Assembly (NCBI GenBank): GCA_036346395.1
Contig: CM070615.1
Location: 5,461,534 to 5,525,533 of the forward strand
DNA length: 64,000 nt
Direction: 5' to 3'
DNA from: Hsuehochloa calcarea
Taxonomy: Eukaryota > Streptophyta > Magnoliopsida > Poales > Poaceae
Translations under genes and position numbers: made by a program
Shown here: piece after piece, positions 31,134 to 42,846 of the stretch
How positions within the stretch are numbered: the stretch's first letter is position 1
Layout of the letters: every line of letters begins with the position of its first letter
The notes under the pieces: model-generated
What the model was told of the DNA's origin: nothing
Database searches by the model: none
What the model saw: only the letters and a program-made list of their open reading frames with translations

Positions 31134-32466
31134 TGAAGGGTTAAGGGTAGGCTACACTAGCGCAAATTAATAAAAATTCTACCCGTAAACCAAGATCACT
31201 GCAGCTATAGATCACGGTCTTACCACTAGACGCCGCAGTGCGAAGCCGATGCAAAGACGTCAGGGCGAGTAGTCGTATTAAGTTGATGCGGTAGCGTCGG
31301 AGCGAGTAGTCGTACTACTTCCTCGTCCTCGTCGCGGCGTCCCACGTAACTCCTCTCTTGCGGTTCGTCCAAACGCTACTGATCTGCGCCTCAAAGGTAT
31401 CCACACGTGCACGGAGAAAGCGACGACGCCGGATCGCAAGATCCGCGCGAGCGACTAGGGCGTGGGAGAGGTGGCGGCCAGGGTTTGAGGGTCCCGAAAA
31501 ACTGCCTTCAACATGAGCGCCCAAGCCCTCCTTTTATAGATGTCCTCACAATGGGCTTCTACCAATAGAGGCACATTAGGACTCAATGCCCACTCTAATT
31601 CGGATCTAATCCGAATTAGACTTCACCCCCTTAAGTGTGTGACCCTCTAGGTTCGCGTACGTTTAGACATGACACGAGTGCACATACTCGGTCAATAGTC
31701 GGTAGCGGCCTCTAGCAAGACGTCCCAACTCCTAAACGTACACAAAGATCATATCGGACGAACCAACACAACGTTATGTACATGCCAATCCCTTTGCCTC
31801 ATGATATTCGATCGAGCTCCAAGCTGACCACTCTTTCTCGATCTTGTGATCCGGAATCCCTTACTAGGTTAACTCTTAACCTTAAGTAGCATGGCCATGC
31901 ATTTCTGGATCCGATCACTCGAGGGCCCCAGAGATATCTCTCTCAGGTAGAGAGGGGCAAATCCCATCTTGACTGACCATGCCTCGCATCATGCTTCATG
32001 ACAAACCCGAAAACTACCTTTATAACTACCCAGTTACGGAGTAGCATTTGATAGCCCCTAAGTAGGTCGATTCACATCTCAAGTACATGCGACAATCTTA
32101 GGTCTAAGGACAAGGCGTACACGTTGTGTAGAGAGAACCATAAGTATAATTGTTATGTCTCATGTTGGGTCGGTCCAACCCCATGTTCTAAACATGTGTC
32201 CACATTATTGGTTTGACATCTCCATGTCTATGACCTGTGAAACATAGTCATCAACCGATACATGTGCTAATCCACCATTCACGTGTGTCCTCACATGAAC
32301 TCCGACTAGGGACAACTTTAGAATAACCATACAAGTAAAGAGTTTCACAAACAAGTCACATACTTGTTAATCAACACAAATGCAATATTCAAGGAACATT
32401 TATTAAATCATGGATACAACGAAATATCATCATCTCTATGATTGCCTCTAGGGCATATTTCCAACA
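31134..32466 (-). repeat. Angela-like 3' LTR (1333 bp)
   Basis: Ends (plus strand) with gcctctagggcatatttccaaca, whose complement is the LTR start. It has a partner at 37881-39196. A minus-strand TATA-like box lies in ctccttttatagatg (about 31530). The chance ORF 31315-31524 is in the LTR and is not a gene. Confidence 0.85.
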
Positions 32467-32480
32467 GTCTCCCACTTGCA
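32467..32480 (-). promoter_or_regulatory. Polypurine tract of the Angela-like element
   Basis: The minus strand reads gcaagtgggagac immediately before the 3' LTR start, the usual position and composition for a copia polypurine tract. Confidence 0.75.
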
Positions 32481-32710
32481 CTAGAGTCAATCTAGAAGAT
32501 ATCTAATACCCATAGCTCTTGTGTGTGCCTCATGTTTAGGGTGTGGAGAGGCTTCACAAAGGATCTGAAATATTCAAATCCGTGTGTATTTTGCATATCT
32601 TTAAATCTCCTCGATTGAGGATCTCTCGAATGAGATGAAACCGCAGGAGTATGTGTTTGTTCTTTTGGTGATTCCTCGGCTCCTTGGCTTGCGCAATGGC
32701 CCCACCGTTA

Positions 32711-33300
32711 TCACAAAGAAAGATCCGGAGGGTCGCACGCACTAGGAACCACACCTAGTTCGATTATGAACTTCCTTATCCAAACACCTTCCTTTCTTTG
32801 CTTGAAGCGCAATGTACTCGGCCTCCGTTGTAGAGTCAGCAACAGTCTCTGCTTGGAACTCTTCCAACTGACCGCACCACCGTTCAAAATGAACACAAAA
32901 CCCAATTGCGATTTGTAATCGTCTTTGTCGGTTTGGAAGCTTGCATCGGTGTAACCATTTACAACGAGCTCTTCCTCACCTCCGTAGACTAGGAACACAT
33001 CCTTAGTTCTTCTCAAATACTTGAGGATGTTTTTAACCGCTGTCCAGTGACTCTCACCGGGATCAGCTTGGTATCTGCTCGTAACACTTAGAGCATAGGA
33101 AACATCTGGGCGAGTACATATCATAGCATACATGATAGATCCAATGGCCGAAGCATATGGAATCTTACTCATGCGATCTCGCTCATCAGTTGTCGAAGGA
33201 CACTGAGTCTTGCCAAGATTTATGCCATGAGACATGGGCAAGAACCCTTTCTTTGCCTCCTCCATGTTGAACCGTTTCAACACTTTGTCAATGTAAGTAC
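32711..33300 (-). pseudogene. Angela-like RNase H
   Basis: ORF 32711-33283 reads IPYASAIGSIMYAMICTRPD, YALSVTSRYQADPGESHW, VKNILKYLRRTKDVFLVYGG and YTDASFQTDKDDYKSQLGFV, a typical copia RNase H. A shift near 32840 garbles the EAEY-like segment (the reading becomes LLTLQRRPSTLRFKQ). The end of pol lies between 32480 and 32711 in broken frames. Confidence 0.85.
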
Positions 33301-33399
33301 TCTGGCTTAATCCTATTAGCCTTTTGATCTATCTCTATAGATCTTTATACCCAAAATATATCTTGCTTCCCTAAGTCCTTCATTGAAAAACTATTTTTC

Positions 33400-34212
33400 A
33401 AAGAGGTCTTAACGACTCGAGCATAGGAATATCATTTCAATCGGTAATATGTCATCTACATATAAGATTAGAAATACGAGCGAGCTCCCACTTGCCTTCT
33501 TATAAACGCAGATTCTTCTTCGTTTTTTATGAAGCCAAACCCTTTGACCACTTCATCAAAACGAATGTTCCAACTCCGAGATGCTTGCTTTAATCCATAA
33601 ATGGATTTTTGAAGTTTGCATACTTTTCTAGCATTGATTGGATCGACAAAACCCTCGGGTTGTATCATATACACATCCTCGGTTAAATTTCCATTAAGGA
33701 AAGCGTTTTGACATCCATCTGCCATATCTCATAGTCGAAATATGCAGCAATAGCTAGAATGATCCGTATAGATTTAAGCATCGCTACTGTGAGAAGGTCT
33801 CATCGTAGTCAACTCCTTGAACTTGCCGAAAACCTTTTGCGACAAGTCGAGCTTTATGGATATGAACATTTCCATCCATATCAATCTTCCTTTTATAGAT
33901 CCATTTGCACTCTATGGTTTTAACACCATCAGGCGGGTCAACCAAGTTCCAAACTTGATTGTCTCCCATGGATGCTATCTCGGATCTCATGGCACTATGC
34001 CATTTCTCAGAGTCTGGGTCCATCATTGCTTTCGCATAGGTCGTAGGCTCATCATTGTCTAACAATAATATATCTCGCGTATTGCGGAGCCTTTCCGACC
34101 TTCGTGGTGGTGGTGCTTCCTTTGCCATGGGTTCCTCAACTTGTTCTGCCACGTGGGCATCATTTGTCGAGTCTTCCCCGATTGGTTCATCTTGAACCTC
34201 TTCAAGCTGCAC
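33400..34212 (-). pseudogene. Angela-like reverse transcriptase
   Basis: ORF 33784-34212 holds the RT start (VWNLVDPPDGVKTIECKWIY, ARLVAKGFRQVQGVDYDETF). ORF 33468-33725 holds NAFLNGNLTEDVYMIQPEGF and KSIYGLKQASRSWNIRFDE. The catalytic box YVDDIL is readable near 33446-33465 in the next frame. Stops and frameshifts separate the three. Catalytic aspartates are preserved. Confidence 0.85.
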
Positions 34213-35657
34213 CGTTCTTCCACTTGTCTCCTTGTTGAAACTCTTTCTCTAGGAAAACACCACTTGAGCGACAAACACTTTGCCCTCTCGTCGGTTGTAG
34301 AAGTAATATCAAAGAGTTTCCTTCGGATATCCCACGAAAATGCATTTATCCGACTTGGGTGTGAGCTTGTCCGACTGTAGTCGCTTGACAAACGCCTCAC
34401 ATCCCCAAATCTTTAGAAAAGACAAACTGTGACTCTTCCCACTCCATATCTCATATGGTGTCTTAACTCTGATTTAGATGGTACCCTATTAAGTGTGAAA
34501 GCTGCCGTTTCTAGGCGTAACCCCAAAATGATAATGGTAGATCCGATGGCTCATCATAGATCGAACCATGTCCAACAAGGTCCGATTCGCCGCTCGGATA
34601 CCCGTTTCTTTGAGGCGTTAGGCGGTGTTAGGTGGAACAATTCCGCAACTCTTGGATGATTGCTAAATTCATGACTCAAATACTCGCCACCACGATCGGA
34701 TCGCGAGCCTTAATTTTCTTGGCACGTTGATTTTCAACCTCATTCTGGAACTCTTTGAACTTTTCAAAAGTTTCAGACTTATGCTTCATTAAGTAGACAT
34801 AGCCATATCTACTAAAATCATCAGTGAAAGTTATGAAGTAATGAAATCCACCTCTAGCAGTCGTGCTCATTGGTCCACATACATCAGTATGTATGATTTC
34901 CAACAAGTCCGCGCCTCTCAAAAGAACCTTTGAAAGGTGATTTGGTCATCTTACCAAGCAAACAAGCTTCACATGTCTCGTATGATTCAAAATCAAATGA
35001 AGTTAGAAGACCATCATCATGGAGCTTCTTCATGCGCTTTTCACTTATGTGACCCAAGCGACAATGCCAAACATAGGTGGGATTCAAATCATTAGGTCGA
35101 AGTCTTTTAGCATTTATGTTAAAGATGGGCGCATCATCAAGATTTAAAATAAATAACCCATTCACAATGGGCGCAAAAGCCACAAACATTTCATTTTTAG
35201 AGATCAAACAACCATTGTCTTTACTTGCAAATGAATAACCATCTCTCATCAAACATGAGGGGGATAAAATGTTTCGACTCATACTAGGAACATAATAGCA
35301 ATTATTCAATTCCATAATAAATCTTGAAGGAAGGCGAAGTTGCATGGTGCCGACGGCAACGCAAAGAACCCTTGCTTTATTTCCGACGCGAAAATCAACT
35401 TCACCTCTTGCGACTCCTCTACTTCTTATTAGCCCTCGCATCGAGTTGCAAATGTGAGCAAGCGATCCGATCAAATACCCAAGAGTTAATAGGAGAATCA
35501 CGAGAAAAATGTCTAAAACATTTATGACAAGTGTACCATGGGTGGAAGTCTTACTTCTTCTTCTTCTTGCATTCCTGGAATCCATGTACTTCTTGCGAGA
35601 AGCATCTTGTCTCGGCTCGAGTCCAAAGAATAGGCTTAGGCGTTGGCTTGAGATCAT
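34213..35657 (-). pseudogene. Angela-like integrase and pre-integrase region
   Basis: ORF 34884-35657 has the zinc module (VWHCRLGHISEKRMKKLH ... CEACLLGKM) after a pre-integrase segment. ORF 34676-34921 has the start of the core (EIIHTDVCGPM, FITFTDDFSRYGYVYLMK). The core then meets a stop or frame change near 34676, and the second half with the expected Asp and Glu is only recognisable in pieces (34429-34676). The linker toward RT fills 34213-34430. Inactive. Confidence 0.8.
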
Positions 35658-35659
35658 AT

Positions 35660-37370
35660 CTTTAACCTTGCCTTTATTGTTTGCCCATGGCTTCTTACCC
35701 TTTTCTTGAAGCTAGACTTGTTCTCGACGACCATCACATGGCTAGGGCACGCACACTTCTTAATATCATTCTCTGCTTTGTTTTGAGCATCCCACAAAGC
35801 TCATTAAGGCCCTTTTCCACCCCATGCATATGGTAGTTGAAATGAAATGTCCATAGCTAGGTGGAAGAGACGTAAAATGAAATCGATTGCCAACTCTTGG
35901 CCAATTGGAAAACCAAGTTTATCCAAAGTCATTGTAACCAACCATTTTGATTACATGTGGGCCTGCACCTTACATTAGCTTGCATTCGAGAAAAGCCTTA
36001 GAGACATTGAATCGTTCACCCTAGCACGTATGCGGAACATGTCCTTAAGCGCCATGATCATATCATGCTTCCCGATCCTCAAACCGCTTTTGAAGGTCGT
36101 TCCATGCATGCAAGCATAAGACGACTAATCTCAAGAGAGTCATCACATGCTTTCTTGTAGGCATTTTTAACAAAGCAGCACATTGATGAGCTCTTACGGG
36201 ATTGGGGTGTCGAGCGTTTTCCTTTTATACCGCCCGAGAACAATTCTCGAACCACAAATAGTTTATTCCATTTAATTTTTCTTTCTCAAGAATCGATCGC
36301 AGCAAAAGGGTGTGCGCGGTTGCTAGATGCCATTGATCTACAATAGGAAATGCAAAATACTAAGACAAATAAAACCATGATGGAGTAAAGCGTATTAAAC
36401 AAATTTAATAGAATGTACTCCCACTAAAATCAATATCCTCCATTGATCTTCAGCGATTCAAGATCCGCATTAACGAGTCTACTAGTGAGCTTTTGCATCA
36501 CCGCTAGGAGACACCGTAATTGATAAGCAACACCTTACTAATCATATCTCTATATGACTCTTGTTGTTGGGTGACATCTCTATGCCCCGGCGCCCAACCT
36601 TTATGCCCCAAGGCCCATAACCTTTATGATAACCTTGTTAAGTTCACCAATCCTTATGCATGTATGTATCCGATACAAACTCATCTAGTCAAGGAAAGTT
36701 GATGGTGCCCTAATTTTATAGACCCACCATCAATTTACAAGACATGTGATGGTGCGAGTTTAGTTGGGAGGGCATATGTTTAACTTAACATTTTGTGAGG
36801 ATCGTTATACTTCTACCATTCAAACATGCATAGGAGTAAAACAAACAGGAATAACATTCACACAGTTGTGACTCAGTATGGCCCATTTTCTCATGGTGAT
36901 CTCTATCGCCATAGAATCAGTCCACCATGTTGATCTCTATCTCCATGGTTAATGTGTGCCATCCTCCAAGTGATGTGTCCTCCGAGTACTAATAAAAGCT
37001 ATTACTCATAACACTAGTAATAATATACATGGATACCAGAATCATCACAAGTCGGCACGCAGGTAGTTAATACAATATTTTGACAACACAATGGCTCTGT
37101 AGTGTTGCCTAACCCATGACACGAGTCATGAAAATATTACAAACATGCATCACATACACATTAGGCCATATCGGTCACAAACATCCTGCAAAAACAAGTT
37201 ATGCATATAATCGCAATCTACTGGATAGGGGTCGAGGGGTTTCCCCTCAGGGTTCGAAGAGCGCGGCGCTTCATGGTCGCGGCTCGGACATTCGTAAAAA
37301 AGAGATCAATCTATGCAATTTTACTTAGGATTTTGATCGGTAAATCATATTTACCACAAAACACCTATTG
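35660..37370 (-). pseudogene. Angela-like gag remnant and leader
   Basis: The minus strand near 35850-35990 reads gag-like pieces (GPHVIKM, WPRVGNRFHF in a shifted frame) that match the UBN2-type gag of copia elements. No long frame exists and no clear CCHC knuckle could be found. From about 36300 to 37370 I see no coding signal. The text there is leader-like, with gatctctat and ccatg phrases repeated near 36897-36945. Confidence 0.5.
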
Positions 37371-37471
37371 TTGATTCGACCAATTTGTATTGATCTTTGC
37401 GTGCGACATGCCGTGGTTTGAGAACCGAGACAACTTTCGGCTCATGGAGCTCGATAGCACGATCACGGTAT

Positions 37472-37780
37472 ATCGATTATCAATCTAGGTTCGATTCGAC
37501 CAATCATATTGATCTTCGCATTCCGCAATCGGTTTTACGTGTCACTTTGTCTACCCGATGGTGATTCCGACGGTAGGGTATGTTGTTTCACGACCTTAGC
37601 GATATGATCTCGGAACATCGATTATCAATCTAAGTTACGATTCGACCAATCATATTGATCTTCGCATTCCGCAATCGGTTTTACGTGTCACTGTCTACCC
37701 GATGGTGATTCCGACCGGTAGGGGTATGTTGTTTCACGACCTTAGCAGAATGATCACAGAACATCGATTATCAATCTAGT
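37472..37780 (-). repeat. 145/146-bp tandem repeat in the Angela-like leader
   Basis: Two full units (37472-37616 and 37617-37762) and the start of a third. Each contains atcgattatcaatcta, gaccaatcatattgatcttc, aatcggttttacgtgtcact and cacgaccttagc. A more diverged unit precedes them at about 37365-37471. They lie between primer site and gag. Confidence 0.85.
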
Positions 37781-37867
37781 ACCAGAACTATACAATCGAT
37801 CACATCGATCATACCGACTTACATATCGCCATATGCAAATCACCGAACCTATAACTCGACAAAGAAC

Positions 37868-37880
37868 CGCTCGATACCAC
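37868..37880 (-). promoter_or_regulatory. Primer-binding site of the Angela-like element
   Basis: The minus strand reads ggtggtatcgagc next to the 5' LTR end, the same one-base-shorter form of the initiator-Met site seen in the CRM-like element. Confidence 0.65.
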
Positions 37881-39196
37881 CAAGGGTTAAGGGTAGGCTA
37901 CACTAGCGCAAATTAATAAAAATTCTACCCGTAAACCAAGATCACTGCGATTATAGATCACGGTCTTACCACTAGACGCCGGAGTGCGGCCCGATGCAAA
38001 GACGCGTCGGGCGAGTAGTCGTACTAAGTTGATGCGGCAAGTCGAGCGAGTAGTCGTACTACTTCCTCGTCCTCGTCGCGGCGTCCCACGTAACGACTCC
38101 CCTCTTGCGGTTCGTCCAAACGCTACAGATGCAGCGCCTCCAAAGGTATCCACACGTACGGGAGAAAGCGACGCACGCCGGACTGCTAGATCCGCGCGGC
38201 GACTAGGGCGTGGGAGAGGTGGCGGCGGTTTGAGGGTCCCAAAAATCGCTTTCAACTGGCGCCCAAGCCCTCCTTTTATAGATGTCCTCACAATGGGCTT
38301 CTACCAATAGAGGCCCATTAGGACTCAATGCCCACTCTAATTCGGATCTAATCCGAATTAGGCTTCACCCCTAAGTGTGTGACCCTCTAGGTTCACGTGC
38401 GTTTAGACATGACACGAGTGCACATACTCGGTCAATAGTCGATGTGACCTCTAGCAAGGCGTCCCAACTCCTAAGCGTACACAAAGATCATATCGGACGA
38501 ACCAACACAGCGTTATGTACATGCCAATCCCTTTGCCTCACGATATTCGTCGAGCTCCAAGTGACCACTCTTTCTCGATCTTGTGATCCGAATCCCTTAC
38601 TAGGTTAACTCTTAACCTTAAGTAGCATGGCCATGCATTTACGGATCCGATCACTCGAGGGGCCTGAGATATCTCTCGGGTAGAGAGGGCAAATCCCATC
38701 TTGATGACCATGCCTAGCATCATGCTTCATGACAAACCGAAAACTACCTTTATAACTACCCGATTCACGGAGTAGCATTTGATAGCCCCTAAGTAGGTCG
38801 ATTCACATCTCAAGTACATGCGACAATCTTAGGTCTAAGGACAAAGCGTACGTTGTGTAGAGAGAACCATAAGTATAATTGTTATGTCTCATGTTGGGTC
38901 GGTCCAACCCCATGTTCTAAACATGTGTCCACATTATTGGTTTGACATCTCCATGTCTATGACACGTGAAACATAGTCATCAACCGATACATGTGCTAAT
39001 CCACCATTCACGTGTGTCCTCACATGAACTCCGACTAGGGACAACTTTAGAATAACCATACAAGTAAAGAGTTTCACAAACAAGTCACATACTTGTTAAT
39101 CAACACAAATGCAATATTCAAGGAACATTTATTAAATCATGGATACAACGAAATATCATCATCTCTATGATTGCCTCTAGGGCATATTTCCAATGA
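37881..39196 (-). repeat. Angela-like 5' LTR (about 1316 bp)
   Basis: Partner of 31134-32466, with the same order of motifs (gtaggctacactagcgcaa, ccacgtaac, ccttttatagatgtcc, gcatatttccaa). The last bases at the element border are altered (ccaatga in place of ccaaca). The internal end at 37881 lacks the tga at the start of the other copy. Confidence 0.8.
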
Positions 39197-39234
39197 GATC
39201 TTTCTCACACCTCCACGAAGCCTTTGGGGTGGAC

Positions 39235-39654
39235 TCAACTATCTGGCGAGCCAATCTTATCATCCTCACTTGGCCTATAGCCAATGGGGGTTTCATCGAC
39301 ACCGTTACCAGATGTTGGTAGACTCTTGGAATTTTCAGAAGCTGTTGGTGAATACCTGTCAGTCATGATCATATCGAGAATATATTGATTCTCGGATTGC
39401 AGGGCTGATGTTCTGTCATCTTTTTCATCGGTCGGAAGTACTGGGCTTGGAGAGATCTTTGGACATTCCGAACTGGTCGGAATGACATGTCCCTCTAGAA
39501 GCACCACTTGTTGTGGTGGTGCATCTTTATACATCCGTTCGATTTCGCTGATGTCCACGACATGCGAATCTGTAGAGGAAGAGGATGACGACATATCATT
39601 CTCATCCATGGCATGGAAGCATTCCTCCATGTCGAGGTTGGAGTAGCCGTCCAA
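39235..39654 (-). CDS. Leader ORF of the Tat-type element, unknown function
   Basis: A 139-residue minus-strand frame between the primer site (39765) and gag. It is acidic, serine-rich and low in hydrophobic residues (ECFHAMDENDMSSSSSSTDS, EDDKIGSPDS). I recognise no domain, and no catalytic motif or membrane segment is visible. Tat-lineage elements sometimes carry extra ORFs, but these usually lie downstream of pol. It could be the N-terminal part of gag, since the Angela-like insert separates it from the gag frame at 31093. After that insert is removed, the gap to the gag ATG is about 75 bp. Confidence 0.4.
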   Translation of the reverse strand: MDGYSNLDMEECFHAMDENDMSSSSSSTDSHVVDISEIERMYKDAPPQQVVLLEGHVIPTSSECPKISPSPVLPTDEKDDRTSALQSENQYILDMIMTDRYSPTASENSKSLPTSGNGVDETPIGYRPSEDDKIGSPDS

Positions 39655-39764
39655 GTCGAACTAGTTCTCCTCGTCCCAACTCCCTGCTATAGTCGCATGA
39701 GCGATTATGAGGAACGGGTGAGTATTTGATTAGCGAAGAATTTCTTCATGAAATGTGCAACTTC

Positions 39765-39783
39765 TTCCCCACAGACGACGCCA
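39765..39783 (-). promoter_or_regulatory. Primer-binding site of the Tat-type element
   Basis: The minus strand reads tggcgtcgtctgtggggaa, close to the TGGCGCCGTCTGTGGGA site common in grass Tat/Cinful/RIRE2-like gypsy elements. It starts two bases from the LTR end. Confidence 0.75.
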
Positions 39784-39785
39784 GC

Positions 39786-40461
39786 TGTCGACGATCAAAT
39801 CGCCGATCTTATGAAAATATATAAAAATAGAGGAAATGATGCGTTTCTCCTGGAAGAGAATGTGATCGCTCTTTACTACTATGAACTGGTTATTTACAAG
39901 GAATGCCTACGATCAGGCAAAGGACTAACCCTAATTACACTGAGTATGATGTTGGCTATGCTCTTGTCTTCTTTGCCTCCTAGAGTCTTATCGTCTATCT
40001 CGCTTTCGGCTCCTCTCCTCCTTCCATGCTCCATCTTTAAATAGCTTTCGGCTCCTCTCCTCCTTCCATGCTCCATCTGTGAGACATTCAACCATTACTC
40101 AGTGTCTTAGGATTATGTAACGTCGTGTGGCATGGAGTATGCAACACATGTTCCATTCATCACACAGTAAAGGATATACCTGGATGTGGATCCAGATATC
40201 AGTTCATAGTTTTACGAGCGGTTAACTAGTCGGGGACTAGGTATGGGACCTTGTCCGACCAGGGTATTTATTATGTAACCTCTAGAATCCTTACGACTAG
40301 TGAGGTCGTTAGCCTTAGGGGTTACAACCACGAGGACGTATGGTTTTTTCTTATGTATTAAAGTAATACATAGAGGTTTTAATGCTCGTCATACTCCTAA
40401 TGTCCTTTACTGCCATCCAATCGATACACAAAGCGCTTGTGACGACACGCACTGTTGGACA
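39786..40461 (-). repeat. Tat-type 5' LTR with a 42-bp duplication
   Basis: The plus strand begins tgtcgacgatc at 39786 and a matching gaca end is at 40461 (ctgttggaca), giving 676 bp. The right end is the less certain one. Inside, gctttcggctcctctcctcc and ccttccatgctccatct occur twice with a 42-bp period (40002 and 40044). ORF 39748-40044 is not a gene. Confidence 0.55.
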
Positions 40462-42806
40462 GGGAAGCGGTGAACCGTCCCGCGATGTGAGAATCATACC
40501 TCCAGCCCAGTCACACAGCTTAACCTACTAGCCTCAGTAATCAATGTCAAGACTCCATAACCTACTAAGTTAGGCCCGTCCTATACCAGGCATATGGTCG
40601 ACATATGGTCGTACAGTAAGGCTCAGTGCAATTGTGCACAAAGTTAAGTCTTAATTGACCAAGATAATACTTCCAATTTCTAACTGAATGTCACACAGAC
40701 CAATATTCCCATTCACATTGTTTTCACCATATCACATAGTATCCACCACTTGTCTCAGTCTAAATCTTTTTCCACCCTATTGTTTAAGTGCAACACATGC
40801 CATCAACGAATAATAGCACACAACACACATAATTTTTTCACACAGTCACATAATTCCTTGGTCAAATTTATATTTGCAACTCACATGAGATGATGACTCG
40901 TAGCTTGACTAAGCAATCTACTTGTATCTAACCAATCCACGTTGGTGCTACGATAATACCAACTAATAATGAACCAACCTAGGGTGACAAAAGATCATGG
41001 CATAACAATAGATAAGGTGGATATAACAATTTGGATTAATAACTAAACCCAAAAGTATCTAAATAGATATTTAAAGTAGAATGCAGTACATTGGTACAAA
41101 TTAGTTTTGAAAACTTGGTTCAACATGATCAAAGGTATAACTTGCCTTGGAATAGGTCTAGGTATTGGTCTTGATCTTGGTGCACTCATTCTTCTTCAAA
41201 AGTACCCGAAGAATTAACGTCTACTCGCAAATAAAATAAAATAAATAAATAAATAAAAGAGGTAAAACAAACTCCAAAAATTAAATAAAAATCTTAAATA
41301 AATAGATCTTTAATTTAGATGAATTTAGAAATTTTAATGGGCTCAATCGGAGTTTGGATGAAGAAGATATGGGCTTTGGAAGATCAAAACTCAAGGAAAT
41401 ACCCTAAATTGGAATTTTGGAATTATTTTTTGAAAAGAAAAATTGGATTATGACGCAAGCATGACGTCAGCGAGGGAATTTCTGAAATAAAATCAATTCC
41501 GAAAAAAGCTACAGTGCCTGACATGTAGCACCCACAGTCTATAGACCGGGTCCACTGACTCGGCTCACGGGACTACGGGTTCACGGAACAGTGCACCTGA
41601 CAACGGGACCCACACGGCAGCGATTCGGCACACAGTGGATTGGATGCATGGAAGTTTGGATCTGGGGTTCGGGTGAACCATCCACGCACGCGTGCACGTG
41701 GACACAGAAACGGCTCCACGCACATGACACGCAGGCACGAGAGTTGATGTGGCTGCACACGTACCATGACACGTCGGACCAGCGGTGGTGCGGCTCTGTG
41801 CTCGATCGTCGACGGCGTGCGGGACGACTCGCCGGCGGTGGGTGGTACCAATGCGTAGCTGAGGCTATTGTGCACTTGCTGGTGCACTTACGGGTGCCTG
41901 AGGTGGATGGCGGCGACGAGCTCTAGCGATGCTCCTGCAGGGGGAAGGGCACACGAGGTAGCCCGGGCGGCGATGGACTTGGCGTTGCAATCGACGTCGA
42001 TGAGGCGTCGGCGACGGCAGCGCAATTCAAAAAATGAAAAGCTTAGGCCAAAAACCTAACACTCGGATTGCGGCGACGCTAGGGTTCTCGAGGCGATGAT
42101 GGTGTGGGCTTTGGATTGCAGAGGCACTGGTGAACATCGGGAACTATTTATAGGAGCTCGGACGCCCGGGATAAGGAATCCCCAAATCGAGTCCATTTTG
42201 AATACAAAAATGAAATCGGAAATCCAAGAGATTGAAACTGATTTGAGATTTGATTCGGCTGGATTTGCATGCGGGGAGATAAGGGGTTTAAAATGGCAAG
42301 GTCGGCATGAAAAAATGGGGCAGATTCGGCCGTTGTTGGGTGAAGCTCCGAGCTCAGCACTGGCGGACGACGCGCAACTCACACGAAGATGACGACGATG
42401 CGGAGACGACGACCCAGTGGGGCCCACGGGAGGAGGAGAGGAGAGGCCAACATGCGGGGCCCGCATGTCAGTCGGAGGAGGGGCGAGCGCGCGGCGACCG
42501 ACCCGTACAGTGGTGGGCCGCACAGGAATAGGGTTTGGGTTTCGGACGAAATATCAGAAAATCCAAATAGAAATTATAAAATAGAAAATAAACTTGTAAA
42601 ATTCTAAAATATATATCCAAGCACATAGAATCCAAATGAAATAGTTTTGGCAATTGTTGACATTGGGATTAATCACCTTAAATTGTTTTGATGCTAAAAG
42701 TCCATATTAAGCTTTAATTACAAATTCAAATAAAATCCTAATGTTAAATTTTGCAACTAATAACTAATAAAAGATTTTTAAAAGCTTGGAAAATTAGGAT
42801 GTTACA
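40462..42806 (-). mobile_element. Gypsy LTR or LTR fragment, minus strand
   Basis: The minus strand starts TGTAACATCC at 42806, is AT-rich to about 42540, has a TATA box (tataaata, about 42147-42154) and a GC-rich transcribed part. Further down it carries cttatacctttgatcatgttg near 41130, shared with the Tekay-like LTR at 2053. A short run of aaat repeats lies at 41229-41260. No protein domain is present. ORFs such as 41591-41926 and 42056-42523 come from the GC-rich LTR part. The Tat-type LTR abuts it at 40461, so the Tat element may be inserted in it. Confidence 0.55.
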
Positions 42807-42846
42807 ATACATCCTGATTTGCTCGGAAGGAGACGAACGACTCTTC

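Larger units (their letters stand above)
31134..39196 (-). mobile_element. Angela-like Ty1/copia element with two LTRs
   Basis: An 8063-bp minus-strand element between gatct repeats (31129-31133 and 39197-39201). LTRs are 31134-32466 and 37881-39196. On the minus strand they begin TGTTGGAAATATGCCC (the 5' LTR start is altered to TCATTGGAAATATGCC). Order on the minus strand: LTR, primer site, leader with tandem repeats, gag remnant, integrase, RT, RNase H, polypurine tract, LTR. It interrupts the leader/gag region of the Tat-type element. The LTRs differ at many sites and small indels, so it is older-looking than the CRM-like element. Frames are broken throughout. Confidence 0.85.
1..40461 (-). 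mobile_element. Tat-type Ty3/gypsy retrotransposon, split by nested insertions, runs off the left edge
   Basis: Minus-strand pieces fit a single element in the expected order: LTR (39786-40461), primer-binding site (39765-39783), leader with an ORF (39235-39654), gag (29386-31093), protease (28684-29385), RNase H with a second RNase H-like domain (819-2052) and integrase (1-750). The extra RNase H after the usual one is a mark of the Tat lineage. The element is broken by an Angela-like copia insert (31134-39196, TSD gatct) and by a nest of LTR elements (2053 to about 28675). The reverse transcriptase catalytic core, which should lie between protease and RNase H, is missing at the second break, so a deletion accompanied or followed that insertion. 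That the two halves are one element is inferred from strand, order and complementary content. The 3' LTR would lie outside the window. Confidence 0.65.
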
